In this document: one piece after another, positions 29,685 to 36,125 of the stretch | Position numbering within the stretch: position 1 is the stretch's first letter | Layout of the letters: each line of letters begins with the position of its first letter | Origin: a virus | DNA length: 36,962 bases | IMG/VR virus record: IMGVR_UViG_3300034012_000681 | Coordinates: 1-36,962 of that record | Direction: 5' to 3' (one strand) | Translations under genes and position numbers: made by a program | Notes under the pieces: generated by a model | Seen by the model: the letters and a program-made list of their open reading frames with translations, nothing else | Database searches by the model: none | What the model was told of the DNA's origin: nothing

Positions 29685-30301
29685 TTACCGAAGCCCAGCT
29701 ACGTCAGATCATTCCACAGAATAAGTACGTCGAGTACTGGCACCGCGCGCTTGCGCAACTCTTTCCCGATTACGACATTAACACCCCGAAGCGCATGGCG
29801 GCGTTTTTAGCCCAGTGTGCGCATGAGTCGGGTGGCTTTTCCAGCATCGTCGAAAACCTTAACTACAAACCCCAGGCGCTGCGGCGTTTGTTTCCTAAAT
29901 ATTTTTCTGACGATGTCACAGCTAATCAGTATTGCGCGCGGCCTAACAAACAAGAGGCCATTGCAAATCTTATCTATGCTAACCGTATGGGCAACGGCAA
30001 TGAGTCTAGTGGGGACGGCTATCGTTTTCGCGGCCGTGGGCTTATTCAGCTTACTGGACGATCAAACTATCAGGCTTTTGCTGACTCCCTGGAGATGAGC
30101 ATCGACGACGTGCCAGAGTACTTGGGCACGTTCGAAGGCGCAGCGCAGAGCGCCTGCTGGTTCTGGGAGACGAACAACCTGAACAAGTTTGCGGACGCCG
30201 GCGATATTCTTGGCATGACCAAGCGCATCAACGGCGGCACGATTGGTCTTGAAGACAGGAAAAAACACTATGATCATGCGCTTCATATTTTTGGCGCTTA
30301 G
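29681..30301 (+). CDS. Endolysin, GH19 chitinase/muramidase-type
   Basis: This 206-aa protein has the GH19 fold motifs: MAAFLAQCAHESGGF with catalytic Glu49 and GDGYRFRGRGLIQLTGRSNY (111-130), followed by WFWETNNLNKFAD. It cleaves glycan strands in peptidoglycan. There is no signal peptide, so it needs a holin for access. The ATG overlaps the previous stop, and its own end overlaps the lipoprotein gene by 32 bases. Confidence 0.92.
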   Translation: MITEAQLRQIIPQNKYVEYWHRALAQLFPDYDINTPKRMAAFLAQCAHESGGFSSIVENLNYKPQALRRLFPKYFSDDVTANQYCARPNKQEAIANLIYANRMGNGNESSGDGYRFRGRGLIQLTGRSNYQAFADSLEMSIDDVPEYLGTFEGAAQSACWFWETNNLNKFADAGDILGMTKRINGGTIGLEDRKKHYDHALHIFGA

Positions 30302-30476
30302 TCTGATCGGCGTCGTCTGGCTAGTCGGCTGCGAAGACCGCTTCCGTTATCCTTGTATGGATAACAAAAACTGGAGCAAGCCCGAGTGCCAACGCCCAAC
30401 TTGCGCTTTGACTGGCACCTGCCCCGATCAGTTGCTGCCCGCGTCTGACTTTAAGCCGGAGGAACAGAAACCATGA
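30270..30476 (+). CDS. Small lipoprotein of lysis region (68 aa)
   Basis: The start is at 30270 (AGGA nine bases upstream), inside the end of the endolysin gene. A hydrophobic signal (MRFIFLALSLIGVVWLVGC) ends in the lipobox LVGC, predicting lipidation. The mature part is short with four cysteines (YPCMDNKNW, KPECQRPTCALTGTCPDQ). That cysteine-rich form differs from the proline-rich Rz1 encoded later, so it is probably not the outer spanin. Stop overlaps the holin start. Confidence 0.75.
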   Translation: MIMRFIFLALSLIGVVWLVGCEDRFRYPCMDNKNWSKPECQRPTCALTGTCPDQLLPASDFKPEEQKP

Positions 30477-30907
30477 AGTGGACTCCTGACCATATTGATT
30501 CGATCATCAAGCTAATCATCGGCGCGACGTTTTGCGTCGTGCTGCTGTTGATGTCGAGCTTGGCCATGTATTCGGTCGTGTTCGTGACGCAGCCGATGGT
30601 GGGCATTGCGCCAGCGGACAAGCAGTTCTTTATGTTGCTCTCCGATATGTCGAAATACATATTGGGCGCTCTGGCAACGCTCTTGGCCATCAAAGGAAAA
30701 GATGGCGTCGCCAAATTGATCGACCCGCCACCTGGCGTATCCAAGGCCAGCGATTGGACGGATCCGACGCCGCCTAAGTCACCGCCACCGTCACCGACTC
30801 ATGCGCCGGTGCAGCGCGTTGAGCCGCAACTCGCCTCGGCGCCTGTCGTCGCCGGTTTCGGCGGCAAGGCAGCGCCGCCCCCAGCACCTCAACCTGAGAT
30901 TGAATAG
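30473..30907 (+). CDS. Holin-type membrane protein with proline-rich tail (144 aa)
   Basis: MKWTPDHIDSIIKLIIGATFCVVLLLMSSLAMYSVVF gives a first transmembrane helix; a second follows in MSKYILGALATLLAIKGK. The cytoplasmic tail is Pro-rich (TPPKSPPPSPTHAPV). Two membrane segments between endolysin and spanins fit a class II holin. The KWTPxHIxxIIKLxIGATFCVVL start is one I know from other podoviruses. Confidence 0.78.
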   Translation: MKWTPDHIDSIIKLIIGATFCVVLLLMSSLAMYSVVFVTQPMVGIAPADKQFFMLLSDMSKYILGALATLLAIKGKDGVAKLIDPPPGVSKASDWTDPTPPKSPPPSPTHAPVQRVEPQLASAPVVAGFGGKAAPPPAPQPEIE

Positions 30908-30916
30908 GAGATCGTC

Positions 30917-31084
30917 ATGAAGAAACTCGTTGCACTTATTGCGTTTGTGCCGATGGTGGCGTTTGCCGGCGGTGAGATGAAGAAAGTCTGCCGCACCGAG
31001 AAGGTCAAGGGTAAGGACACGGAAGTCTGCAAGACGATCAAGGTCCATAAAAAGCTCGAAGGTACTAAGGTACCGCCGAAATGA
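30917..31084 (+). CDS. Small exported basic protein (55 aa)
   Basis: GGAG lies before the ATG. A clear signal peptide (MKKLVALIAFVPMVAFAGG) precedes a short Lys-rich mature region with two cysteines (KKVCRTEKV, TEVCKTIKV), suggesting a disulphide-linked periplasmic peptide. Its stop overlaps the start of Rz. Function unknown. The gene is short enough to be missed in routine calling. Confidence 0.75.
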   Translation: MKKLVALIAFVPMVAFAGGEMKKVCRTEKVKGKDTEVCKTIKVHKKLEGTKVPPK

Positions 31085-31575
31085 ACCCCTATTTTATTGC
31101 TGGCGCCGTTATCGCAGTAGTCGTTGCGGGCGGTGCTGGCTACGTCAAAGGGACGTCGCACGGCAAGATGGTCGTGCAGGCCGAGTGGGACGCCGAGCGC
31201 ATCAAGCAGCAGGCAGAACACGCGAAGGCGTTACAGGCGTCGATTGAAAAACAACAGGCGATCCAGGCGGACGCTGATCACTTGAGACAGGAGAAGGATC
31301 GTGAAACGCGTGATTTGCTTGCTAGGAATACCGCTCTTAACAACAGCCTGCGCAACCGCGCCGAGCGCCCCACCACCGAAGCCGGTGCCGTGCCCGGTGC
31401 CACCGGTACTGGATCAGGCGGTTGTACCCCAAGAGAGCTTTACCGACAGGATAGCGAAGTGGTTGTTGGACTCGCCAGAGAAGCCGACGAAGTCCGGCTC
31501 GCCCTCAAGCAGTGCTACGCCCAGTACGAAGCCGTCCGGCTCAAACTAGGCGGCGGCGCAGTTGCTGGCAGATGA
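31081..31575 (+). CDS. Rz: Inner-membrane spanin subunit (Rz-like)
   Basis: The product has an N-terminal membrane anchor (YFIAGAVIAVVVAGGAGYVKG), then a long coiled coil (AEWDAERIKQQAEHAKALQASIEKQQ...) and a periplasmic tail. It holds a complete nested Rz1 in the +1 frame, as in lambda-type pairs. With Rz1 it fuses inner and outer membrane in the last step of lysis. Its 3' end overlaps a gene on the opposite strand by 35 bases. Confidence 0.88.
   Translation: MNPYFIAGAVIAVVVAGGAGYVKGTSHGKMVVQAEWDAERIKQQAEHAKALQASIEKQQAIQADADHLRQEKDRETRDLLARNTALNNSLRNRAERPTTEAGAVPGATGTGSGGCTPRELYRQDSEVVVGLAREADEVRLALKQCYAQYEAVRLKLGGGAVAGR
31301..31549 (+). CDS. Rz1: Outer-membrane spanin lipoprotein (Rz1-like), nested in Rz
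   Basis: It starts at GTG with AGGAGAAGGA upstream, in the +1 frame inside Rz. The signal MKRVICLLGIPLLTTAC ends in the lipobox LTTAC. The mature protein is Pro-rich (APSAPPPKPVPCPVPPV), exactly as Rz1 proteins are, and 82 aa in total. It would sit in the outer membrane and bind Rz. Confidence 0.88.
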   Translation: MKRVICLLGIPLLTTACATAPSAPPPKPVPCPVPPVLDQAVVPQESFTDRIAKWLLDSPEKPTKSGSPSSSATPSTKPSGSN

Positions 31576-31720
31576 CGCGGTCGCGCGTCGTCATGATGAC
31601 GGTATCGCGCGACCCGCACTCTACGGGTGACGGCCCCTTGGGTTCAGGTAAACCAATGGCCAGAAAAGCGAACGTCGCCAACGCGATCGCCGCGTAGTAC
31701 ACCACCACAAGGTCTTTCAT
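31541..31720 (-). CDS. Small membrane protein, last gene of leftward operon (59 aa)
   Basis: The ATG overlaps the preceding stop (ATGA) on the minus strand. The product has one membrane helix (VVVYYAAIALATFAFLAIGL) and a basic C-terminal part (TTRDRVICQQLRRRL). Its last 35 bases are antisense to the ends of Rz and Rz1, so at 31541-31549 three frames on two strands code at once. Clear composition, a natural transmembrane segment and coupling argue that it is real, although it is short. Confidence 0.68.
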   Translation of the reverse strand: MKDLVVVYYAAIALATFAFLAIGLPEPKGPSPVECGSRDTVIMTTRDRVICQQLRRRLV

Positions 31721-31932
31721 ATCCGCAGCAGTCTCCCGAAGAACTTGGTGAGGGACGACTCTTTATAGGGTTTCGTCCCCAGCACCACGTCCTGCATAAA
31801 CCGCTCTTCAGGCGTCGACGCGCGCTGGAATAGTGGCGGATCGTAGAACACGCCAATCCTGACCTTGCCGGTGTCATACGGCGCAGGCTTTACCACAGTG
31901 TTGTCTTGAACGAATCTTCCTTTATGTAACAT
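31717..31932 (-). CDS. Small protein, unknown function (71 aa)
   Basis: The frame is open to 31971, but the ATG at 31932 with AGGAG eight bases upstream is the evident start. The product begins MLHKGRFVQDNTVVKPAPYDTGKVRIGVFYDPP and ends SLTKFFGRLLRI, basic at the end. It contains a PEERFMQDVVLG helix. No family recognised. It is coupled to the next gene by ATGA. Confidence 0.72.
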   Translation of the reverse strand: MLHKGRFVQDNTVVKPAPYDTGKVRIGVFYDPPLFQRASTPEERFMQDVVLGTKPYKESSLTKFFGRLLRI

Positions 31933-32167
31933 CGGTTTTTCTCCTATCTTCATTTGCCCGGCGAACGTCAACCTCTTTCTTTTTTATTAACGCTGCCTCC
32001 TCTTTAGTATAAACCGGCTCCGCGCCGTTGGCCGTTGCTTTCAGCCACACCTCGGCGCTGTAGGCATTACTCTTGCATGAATCACACTTGCGTTGCCGCC
32101 GGATGCCGCCTGGCTGTTGGGTGGTGTTGACTACATGGGTCTTGCTGCCGCAGTTTTGGCACTTCAC
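31922..32167 (-). CDS. NrdR-like zinc-ribbon protein (81 aa)
   Basis: It starts at GTG (GTGA overlap with the upstream stop; GGGGG upstream). The N-terminus MKCQNCGSKTHVVNTTQQPGG...RRQRKCDSCKS has two CxxC knuckles in the spacing of the NrdR zinc ribbon. The ATP-cone domain of NrdR is absent; instead there is a charged tail (KKEVDVRRANEDRRKTDVT). It could bind DNA as a small regulator. Similar single-ribbon proteins are common in phages. Confidence 0.78.
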   Translation of the reverse strand: MKCQNCGSKTHVVNTTQQPGGIRRQRKCDSCKSNAYSAEVWLKATANGAEPVYTKEEAALIKKKEVDVRRANEDRRKTDVT

Positions 32168-32394
32168 ATCGCCCCCTCAACGTAATTCCATTGCAGACCC
32201 ATCATGGCGCCCATCATTTCAAGCCGCGTGGTTTTTTTAGTTGACGCAGAAAAGCCGTATAACGTATGGTCGTCGCCTATCCCGACGGCCACAAACGCCT
32301 TAATGCTGCCGTCAGCAATCTGTTTGCGTAAATCATCCAACACCTCAAGCGCCTCTTCGGTGTTAACTTGGTTTGGAAACTCGACAATTTTCAT
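32164..32394 (-). CDS. Small protein, unknown function (76 aa)
   Basis: MKIVEFPNQVNTEEALEVLDDLRKQIADGSIKAFVAVGI has a helix followed by a strand, then GDDHTLYGFSASTKKTTRLEMMGAMMGLQ. The pattern IxAFVAVGI...DxHxxxGFSAS is one I have seen repeatedly in phage early regions, role unknown. It is linked to both neighbours by ATGA/GTGA overlaps. Confidence 0.75.
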   Translation of the reverse strand: MKIVEFPNQVNTEEALEVLDDLRKQIADGSIKAFVAVGIGDDHTLYGFSASTKKTTRLEMMGAMMGLQWNYVEGAM

Positions 32395-32585
32395 GGACGT
32401 ACCGCCTTTGCCATGATCTCTAGCCGTTCACGGGCGTCACGCAGCGCGCAGTACCGCTGATGCAGGCGCTGCAGATGGGAGCTGCGGCGCTCATGCAACG
32501 TCTCGTGCGTCAGTAAGGCGAACACCTCATCCTCTGACAATGACGGCAACTGGTCATTCAGTGCGCGCCAGCTTTGCTTTTTCAT
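32391..32585 (-). CDS. Small helical protein (64 aa)
   Basis: AAGGA lies 6 bases before the ATG. MKKQSWRALNDQLPSLSEDEVFALLTHE leads into LQRLHQRYCALRDARERLEI, a charged helix. This is a recurrent small phage protein pattern without known role. It may interact with DNA or form an oligomer through its helices. Coupled to its downstream gene by ATGA. Confidence 0.75.
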   Translation of the reverse strand: MKKQSWRALNDQLPSLSEDEVFALLTHETLHERRSSHLQRLHQRYCALRDARERLEIMAKAVRP

Positions 32586-32727
32586 CTTGTATCCTTTGTT
32601 CTATGTCATTAACCTGCTGCAGTGCCCGCTCAAACGCTTTGGCCATCTGGTTTAGTTCCTTCTGGCGTATGCGCTCCTCGGTCTGCGCGGCCTTTAGTTT
32701 GGCCTTCCAGTAGTCAATTCTTTTCAC
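32554..32727 (-). CDS. Small coiled-coil protein (57 aa)
   Basis: A GTG at 32727 with GGAGG ten bases upstream is preferred to the ATG at 32748, which lacks a ribosome site. The product is a continuous charged coiled coil (KAKLKAAQTEERIRQKELNQ..., VNDIEQRIQDEKAKL). The role is unknown. It overlaps both neighbours. Confidence 0.65.
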   Translation of the reverse strand: MKRIDYWKAKLKAAQTEERIRQKELNQMAKAFERALQQVNDIEQRIQDEKAKLARTE

Positions 32728-32860
32728 GTTGTTCGGCCTCCAGTTCACGCAGATCGTTGGCGACGTCTGAGACGCCGTGCCAGTCGGATCGGGCGATCAT
32801 GACGTGCAGATAGTCGATCAGAATTTCGCGCTGCGTTTCGTATTTGGTGAAGTCAGTCAT
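32714..32860 (-). CDS. Very small protein (48 aa)
   Basis: AAGGAGG sits seven bases before the ATG, the best ribosome site in this operon. The product MTDFTKYETQREILIDYLHVMIARSDWHGVSDVANDLRELEAEQREKN is given here only in outline: a helical hairpin around the segment SDWHGVSDVANDLRE, which recurs in phages. Short and easily missed. ATGA overlap with the upstream gene. Confidence 0.78.
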   Translation of the reverse strand: MTDFTKYETQREILIDYLHVMIARSDWHGVSDVANDLRELEAEQREKN

Positions 32861-33135
32861 TTTGTTGCCTCCTTGGGTTTGTTAAATCGAGAGATCGGGA
32901 TAATACGCTTGCTGCCGTCCAACATTTCAATGTGCGCAAAGCCCTGCGACGCGGCCCAGCAGCCATAGTACGCACGGTTTAGCCCGTCGATGTCAAAGGC
33001 CATCTTCATGCCGTGGCACCAGCTAGGACGGTCTTGGGTCAACACTGTCTGCACACTGATGTCGTTCGTGTACGTCAGGTAGTCGGGCGCGGCGGCCATT
33101 GCGGGCGCTGCCAATAATAAAAGTAGGTATCTCAT
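32857..33135 (-). CDS. Exported small protein (92 aa)
   Basis: A signal peptide (MRYLLLLLAAPAMAAAP) is followed by a mature domain of about 75 aa with two cysteines (SWCHGMKMAFD, YYGCWAAS) that may form a disulphide. An exported protein in an early operon could act on the envelope, for example to block superinfection, but that is speculative. ATGA overlap with the upstream gene, whose LKEKN codons contain the ribosome site. Confidence 0.75.
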   Translation of the reverse strand: MRYLLLLLAAPAMAAAPDYLTYTNDISVQTVLTQDRPSWCHGMKMAFDIDGLNRAYYGCWAASQGFAHIEMLDGSKRIIPISRFNKPKEATK

Positions 33136-33350
33136 GTGTTCTTCTCTTTCAACTTAGCTTCGATGGCGCGGGCAAAATAAACATCAGTCAAGTCCCCATC
33201 ATCGCCATACGCTTGCCTGTACTCCTCCAGAATTTCTTCATTAGTCAGCCCTTGCCATTCTTTCTTCTTGTGATACTGCTCACGGTAAAACTTCAATGCG
33301 GAACTCTGGTCACTAAAAACCAAGTCGCCGTCAATCACGTAGTTATCCAC
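33132..33350 (-). CDS. Small protein with WQGLT...AIEAKLKEKN module (72 aa)
   Basis: It starts at GTG; AAGGAG, contained in the KEKN codons of the upstream gene, is correctly spaced. An N-terminal MDNYVIDGDLVFSDQSSALKFY segment precedes a C-terminal module EWQGLTNEEILEEYRQAY...FARAIEAKLKEKN. The same module ends the 135-aa protein upstream. Function unknown; the module is frequent at the C-terminus of assorted phage proteins. Confidence 0.75.
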   Translation of the reverse strand: MDNYVIDGDLVFSDQSSALKFYREQYHKKKEWQGLTNEEILEEYRQAYGDDGDLTDVYFARAIEAKLKEKNT

Positions 33351-33750
33351 TGTTCTTCTCCTTTAGCTTGGCTTCGATGGCATCTGCAAATAATTTACGT
33401 TGACCCGGCCCAAACTGTTTCATAATTTCTAGTTGTTCCTCATCCGTCAGCCCCTGCCATTCGCGCTGTGATGGGGCGGTGTAGAGTGGTATGCAGTCCG
33501 TTTTGTCGCTTACTAAAACTGGGCGCTGCTTAACAACCAAATCGCCACAATCAATCAATGGAGTGCCATCAAGTTCTGTCAACATCCACGCCACCGGCTT
33601 CGGTTCAGGCTGCGCAAGTCTGGCGCGGAGGGTTTCGATTGCTTCGTCAAATATCCGTAAACCTTTGCGTTCTGCGCGTGTGTAGGTCTGCATTGCTTCC
33701 ATTGCATCCAGCACCTGCTGCGCTTCCTCGCGTGTTAGTGTGATTGTCAT
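33343..33750 (-). CDS. Protein with repeated C-terminal module (135 aa)
   Basis: The ATG at 33750 (GAGG upstream) is chosen over an upstream one at 33792. The protein starts MTITLTREEAQQVLDAMEAMQTY, then has a middle with PKPVAWMLTELDGTP and LVSDKTDCIPLYTAP, and ends with REWQGLTDEEQ...FADAIEAKLKEKNSG. The AWM...VPLYTAP-type middle plus WQGLT end is a known phage domain arrangement of unknown role. The seven-residue start MTITLTR is also shared with the 47-aa protein at 33955. Confidence 0.75.
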   Translation of the reverse strand: MTITLTREEAQQVLDAMEAMQTYTRAERKGLRIFDEAIETLRARLAQPEPKPVAWMLTELDGTPLIDCGDLVVKQRPVLVSDKTDCIPLYTAPSQREWQGLTDEEQLEIMKQFGPGQRKLFADAIEAKLKEKNSG

Positions 33751-33757
33751 AGCTGCC

Positions 33758-33958
33758 TCACAGATCAGGGTCAATCCAAAAACCAGCGCCAAAGATCAGC
33801 GGGATGGGGTCATAGTCTTCGCCTTCGGCCTCTCGAATTTCTTTTTGCAAGTTGGTGCATTTCTCATGCAAATCGATCACTAAGGCGTAAACTTTTTGCC
33901 CTTCTTCTTGGTATCGGTTGTGCAATTTCTTTAACTCGTTAATTTCTTTTGGTGTCAT
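33758..33958 (-). CDS. Small coiled-coil protein (66 aa)
   Basis: AGGAG lies 8 bases before the ATG, and the start overlaps the upstream stop. MTPKEINELKKLHNRYQEEGQKVYALVIDLHEKCTNLQKEI is a helix; the C-terminus (YDPIPLIFGAGFWIDPDL) is hydrophobic and acidic. No family recognised. Confidence 0.72.
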   Translation of the reverse strand: MTPKEINELKKLHNRYQEEGQKVYALVIDLHEKCTNLQKEIREAEGEDYDPIPLIFGAGFWIDPDL

Positions 33959-34098
33959 TGCGGGTTCTCCTCATCTCCAAAGTCCATGTCAACAGGGTGC
34001 GGCACATCGTCATGCACGACCACGCCATCTTCTTCAGGCAGGAACCTGCCACATACAACGCAGTAGTAACCTTCCGCGCGGGTTAGTGTGATGGTCAT
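33955..34098 (-). CDS. Very small CxxC protein (47 aa)
   Basis: The ATG at 34098 has GGGGG seven bases upstream. MTITLTRAEGYYCVVCGRFLPEEDGVVVHDDV contains one CxxC knuckle and two histidines later (VVVHDDVPHPVD), possibly a small metal site. The MTITLTR start repeats that of the gene at 33343-33750. Very acidic C-terminus. Easily missed because of length. Confidence 0.7.
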   Translation of the reverse strand: MTITLTRAEGYYCVVCGRFLPEEDGVVVHDDVPHPVDMDFGDEENPQ

Positions 34099-34199
34099 AG
34101 TTTCCCCCTGAATATGAAGGCCAAGATAAGAACAACAATGATAAAGAAGGCAATCTCTGCTAACGGTTTCATCAACCAAAATATAAAGGCATCAATCAT
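34095..34199 (-). CDS. Very small membrane protein (34 aa)
   Basis: AGGAG lies seven bases before the ATG, and both ends overlap neighbours by ATGA. The product MIDAFIFWLMKPLAEIAFF continues as a hydrophobic helix (IIVVLILAFIF) and ends RGKL. It is a single-pass membrane miniprotein comparable in form to the 30-aa protein at 8741-8833. Function unknown. Confidence 0.7.
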   Translation of the reverse strand: MIDAFIFWLMKPLAEIAFFIIVVLILAFIFRGKL

Positions 34200-34468
34200 T
34201 GTTGTTCTCCTGTAGCATAAGCATAAGCGGCTGCTGCAATTTTTCTTGCGCCTTTAGGATTGTCATGTGCAATGCAAAGCCCTATTTTTTCCAACGCCTC
34301 CACCAACTCAGCATTCACCTCATGCAAGCGGCGTAGTTCGGTCGCTGCATCGTGCATATTGTTTGCGCTTGGCTCCCAGCCCATACCTTCAGCGCCAAGG
34401 TTTAAACCTTGAGCATCCGCTTCCAATCTATCAGCCAGCCGCAGGGCTTCGGGTTGTTTGTCAGTCAT
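34196..34468 (-). CDS. Conserved-type small phage protein (90 aa)
   Basis: GGAGG lies seven bases before the ATG, inside the end of the helicase gene. MTDKQPEALRLADRLEAD...ATELRRLHEVNAELVEALEKIG is a pattern very common in phages of betaproteobacteria (from memory) and helps the host guess. It is helical and acidic, function unknown. Confidence 0.82.
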   Translation of the reverse strand: MTDKQPEALRLADRLEADAQGLNLGAEGMGWEPSANNMHDAATELRRLHEVNAELVEALEKIGLCIAHDNPKGARKIAAAAYAYATGEQQ

Positions 34469-35802
34469 TTCAATGCCTCCATTGCTATGTCGGAAATTGC
34501 TCGTTTGTCGTGCAGGGCTGCCCAGATCTTTTCGTCAACTGTCTTGTCGGCGAGTAGGATATAAACCCAGACGTCGTGCAGCTGCCCGGAACGGTGCAGC
34601 CGTCCGATGGTTTGCTCGTACAGCTCAAGGCTCCACGGTAGAGATATAAAAGCCATAACGCATCCTCCGTGCTGTAGGTTAAGCCCGTGTCCTGCGCTTT
34701 TTGGATGGACGGCCAGCAGTTCGATATGTCCAGCGTTCCAGCGTTCAATTGCTTTCTCATCGTCGAGCGTCTGCGCTTTCGGATAGCGACGACGAATCTC
34801 CGCCAGCTCCTCTTGAAACTGGTAAACCAAGATCGTATTGGCATGCTGATTCTCCTCGAGTAACTCATCCAATCGCTCAAACTTGTGACTGCTAAACCAG
34901 ATCGACTGCTTGGTCGTCGCAAACTGCCCAGGCACGGCGGTGGCCGTCCGCTGGCTGTCGTACACAAACCCGCTGGCCATCTGTTGCAACTTTGATGTAA
35001 CAGCCGCCGCGTTGGCGGCCAGCACCTCGGCGGTCGGGAACTGTACCGCAAAGTCGCGTTTCATCTTCTCGTAAGGCTGCCGATCATCCAGCTGGCAGCG
35101 CAACTCGACGACGTGGCAAGGCGGCAACTTGTCGCGGTACTCACCTGGCTCCAGCACATACGTCGCCGGCTTGATCTTCTCCATGATCTGCAGCAGGGCG
35201 CCAGGGCGCGGCATCCACTCGCCAAAGTCGCGGTTCATGCAGACAAAATACTGTTGCAAGAAGGCGCCCTTGGCACGGCCTAAGAGCTTCTCATCGACGA
35301 TCTTGCACTGCCCGAAGACGTCCTCGAGCCCGTTGCTGGTGAACGATCCGGTCAAGCCCCAGCGTATCTTGAACTGGTCGATGATCTTGTGTAGCGCCTT
35401 AAACCGAGCGCCGGATGGGTTCTTGAGCTTAGTCAGCTCGTCAAACACGATGGCATCGAAGTCAGACAAGTCCTGTTCGGTCAACCAGCCAATGTTGTCG
35501 TAGTTAGTGACCACTATCGGCAAAAACGACTCCAGTGCTGCACTTCGTTCCTTGGGCGTGCCTACTGCCACGCGGCAATCTAAGTCAGGCGCCCACTTCG
35601 GCGCCTCGATTGGCCAGACGTCGGTGCAGACGCGCTTGGGCGCCAGCACCAAGAAGCGTCCCACATGGCCATCCATGATCATCGCCTGCATGGCGGCGAG
35701 CGTAATCGCGGTCTTGCCTGCACCCACCGGCGCCAAGATCATCGCGCGGTCACGCTCATACAGAAAGTCAGCCGCTTCGTCCTGGTAAGGGCGTAACTTC
35801 AC
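34465..35802 (-). CDS. SNF2/SF2-type DNA helicase
   Basis: A GTG at 35802 with AGAGG upstream gives 445 aa and begins MKLRPYQDEAADFL, the usual Q-motif-like start of phage SNF2-type helicases. Walker A is APVGAGKT (24-31), motif II reads VFDELTKLKN near residue 116, motif III is LTGSFTSN, and motif VI is QTIGRLHRSGQ near 400. The DELT in place of DEAH is normal in phage members. It is a DNA translocase or helicase working with the VRR-NUC nuclease two genes upstream in replication, recombination or host takeover. Its end overlaps the next gene by ATGA. Confidence 0.9.
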   Translation of the reverse strand: MKLRPYQDEAADFLYERDRAMILAPVGAGKTAITLAAMQAMIMDGHVGRFLVLAPKRVCTDVWPIEAPKWAPDLDCRVAVGTPKERSAALESFLPIVVTNYDNIGWLTEQDLSDFDAIVFDELTKLKNPSGARFKALHKIIDQFKIRWGLTGSFTSNGLEDVFGQCKIVDEKLLGRAKGAFLQQYFVCMNRDFGEWMPRPGALLQIMEKIKPATYVLEPGEYRDKLPPCHVVELRCQLDDRQPYEKMKRDFAVQFPTAEVLAANAAAVTSKLQQMASGFVYDSQRTATAVPGQFATTKQSIWFSSHKFERLDELLEENQHANTILVYQFQEELAEIRRRYPKAQTLDDEKAIERWNAGHIELLAVHPKSAGHGLNLQHGGCVMAFISLPWSLELYEQTIGRLHRSGQLHDVWVYILLADKTVDEKIWAALHDKRAISDIAMEALK

Positions 35803-36125
35803 GGCGCACCTCTCTCGCGGATAGCTGCGGCACAACTTACCCAAGACGCATCGATTCGTTCGCCTTCAGCCTCACACACCTTCGCACACATTTCGCGTTC
35901 GTCTTCCCTAGCCCTTCTCACCGCAACACAAGCAGGGCGATCACAATGTGGGTGGCAGGAATGGATGCTGTCCCATTTAATTCGTTCACGCTCCGCTGCT
36001 GCGACTAAAGCTGCAAAGCGTTCTAAGTGGTCAGCATCCATCACCACGCCCAACGCCATAGTGCCGTGAAATAGCCCGTTGTCGTAGATAATTCGATTAA
36101 TCTCATCTCGGCTTAACCCACTCAT
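35799..36125 (-). CDS. Small Cys/His-containing phage protein (108 aa)
   Basis: GGGAG lies eight bases before the ATG. The product MSGLSRDEINRIIYDNGL... contains HLERFAALVAAAERERIKW, a segment seen in many phage proteins, then CHPHCDRPAC (possible metal site) and CAKVCEAEGERID...AAAIRERG. Role unknown. It lies between nuclease and helicase, so it may be an accessory to them. Confidence 0.75.
   Translation of the reverse strand: MSGLSRDEINRIIYDNGLFHGTMALGVVMDADHLERFAALVAAAERERIKWDSIHSCHPHCDRPACVAVRRAREDEREMCAKVCEAEGERIDASWVSCAAAIRERGAP

Noticed and set aside
29817-30098. 93-codon plus-strand alternate frame inside the endolysin gene
   Set aside because: No ribosome site, and the endolysin frame shows clear catalytic motifs; unlike the methyltransferase case no recognisable motif is present in the second frame.
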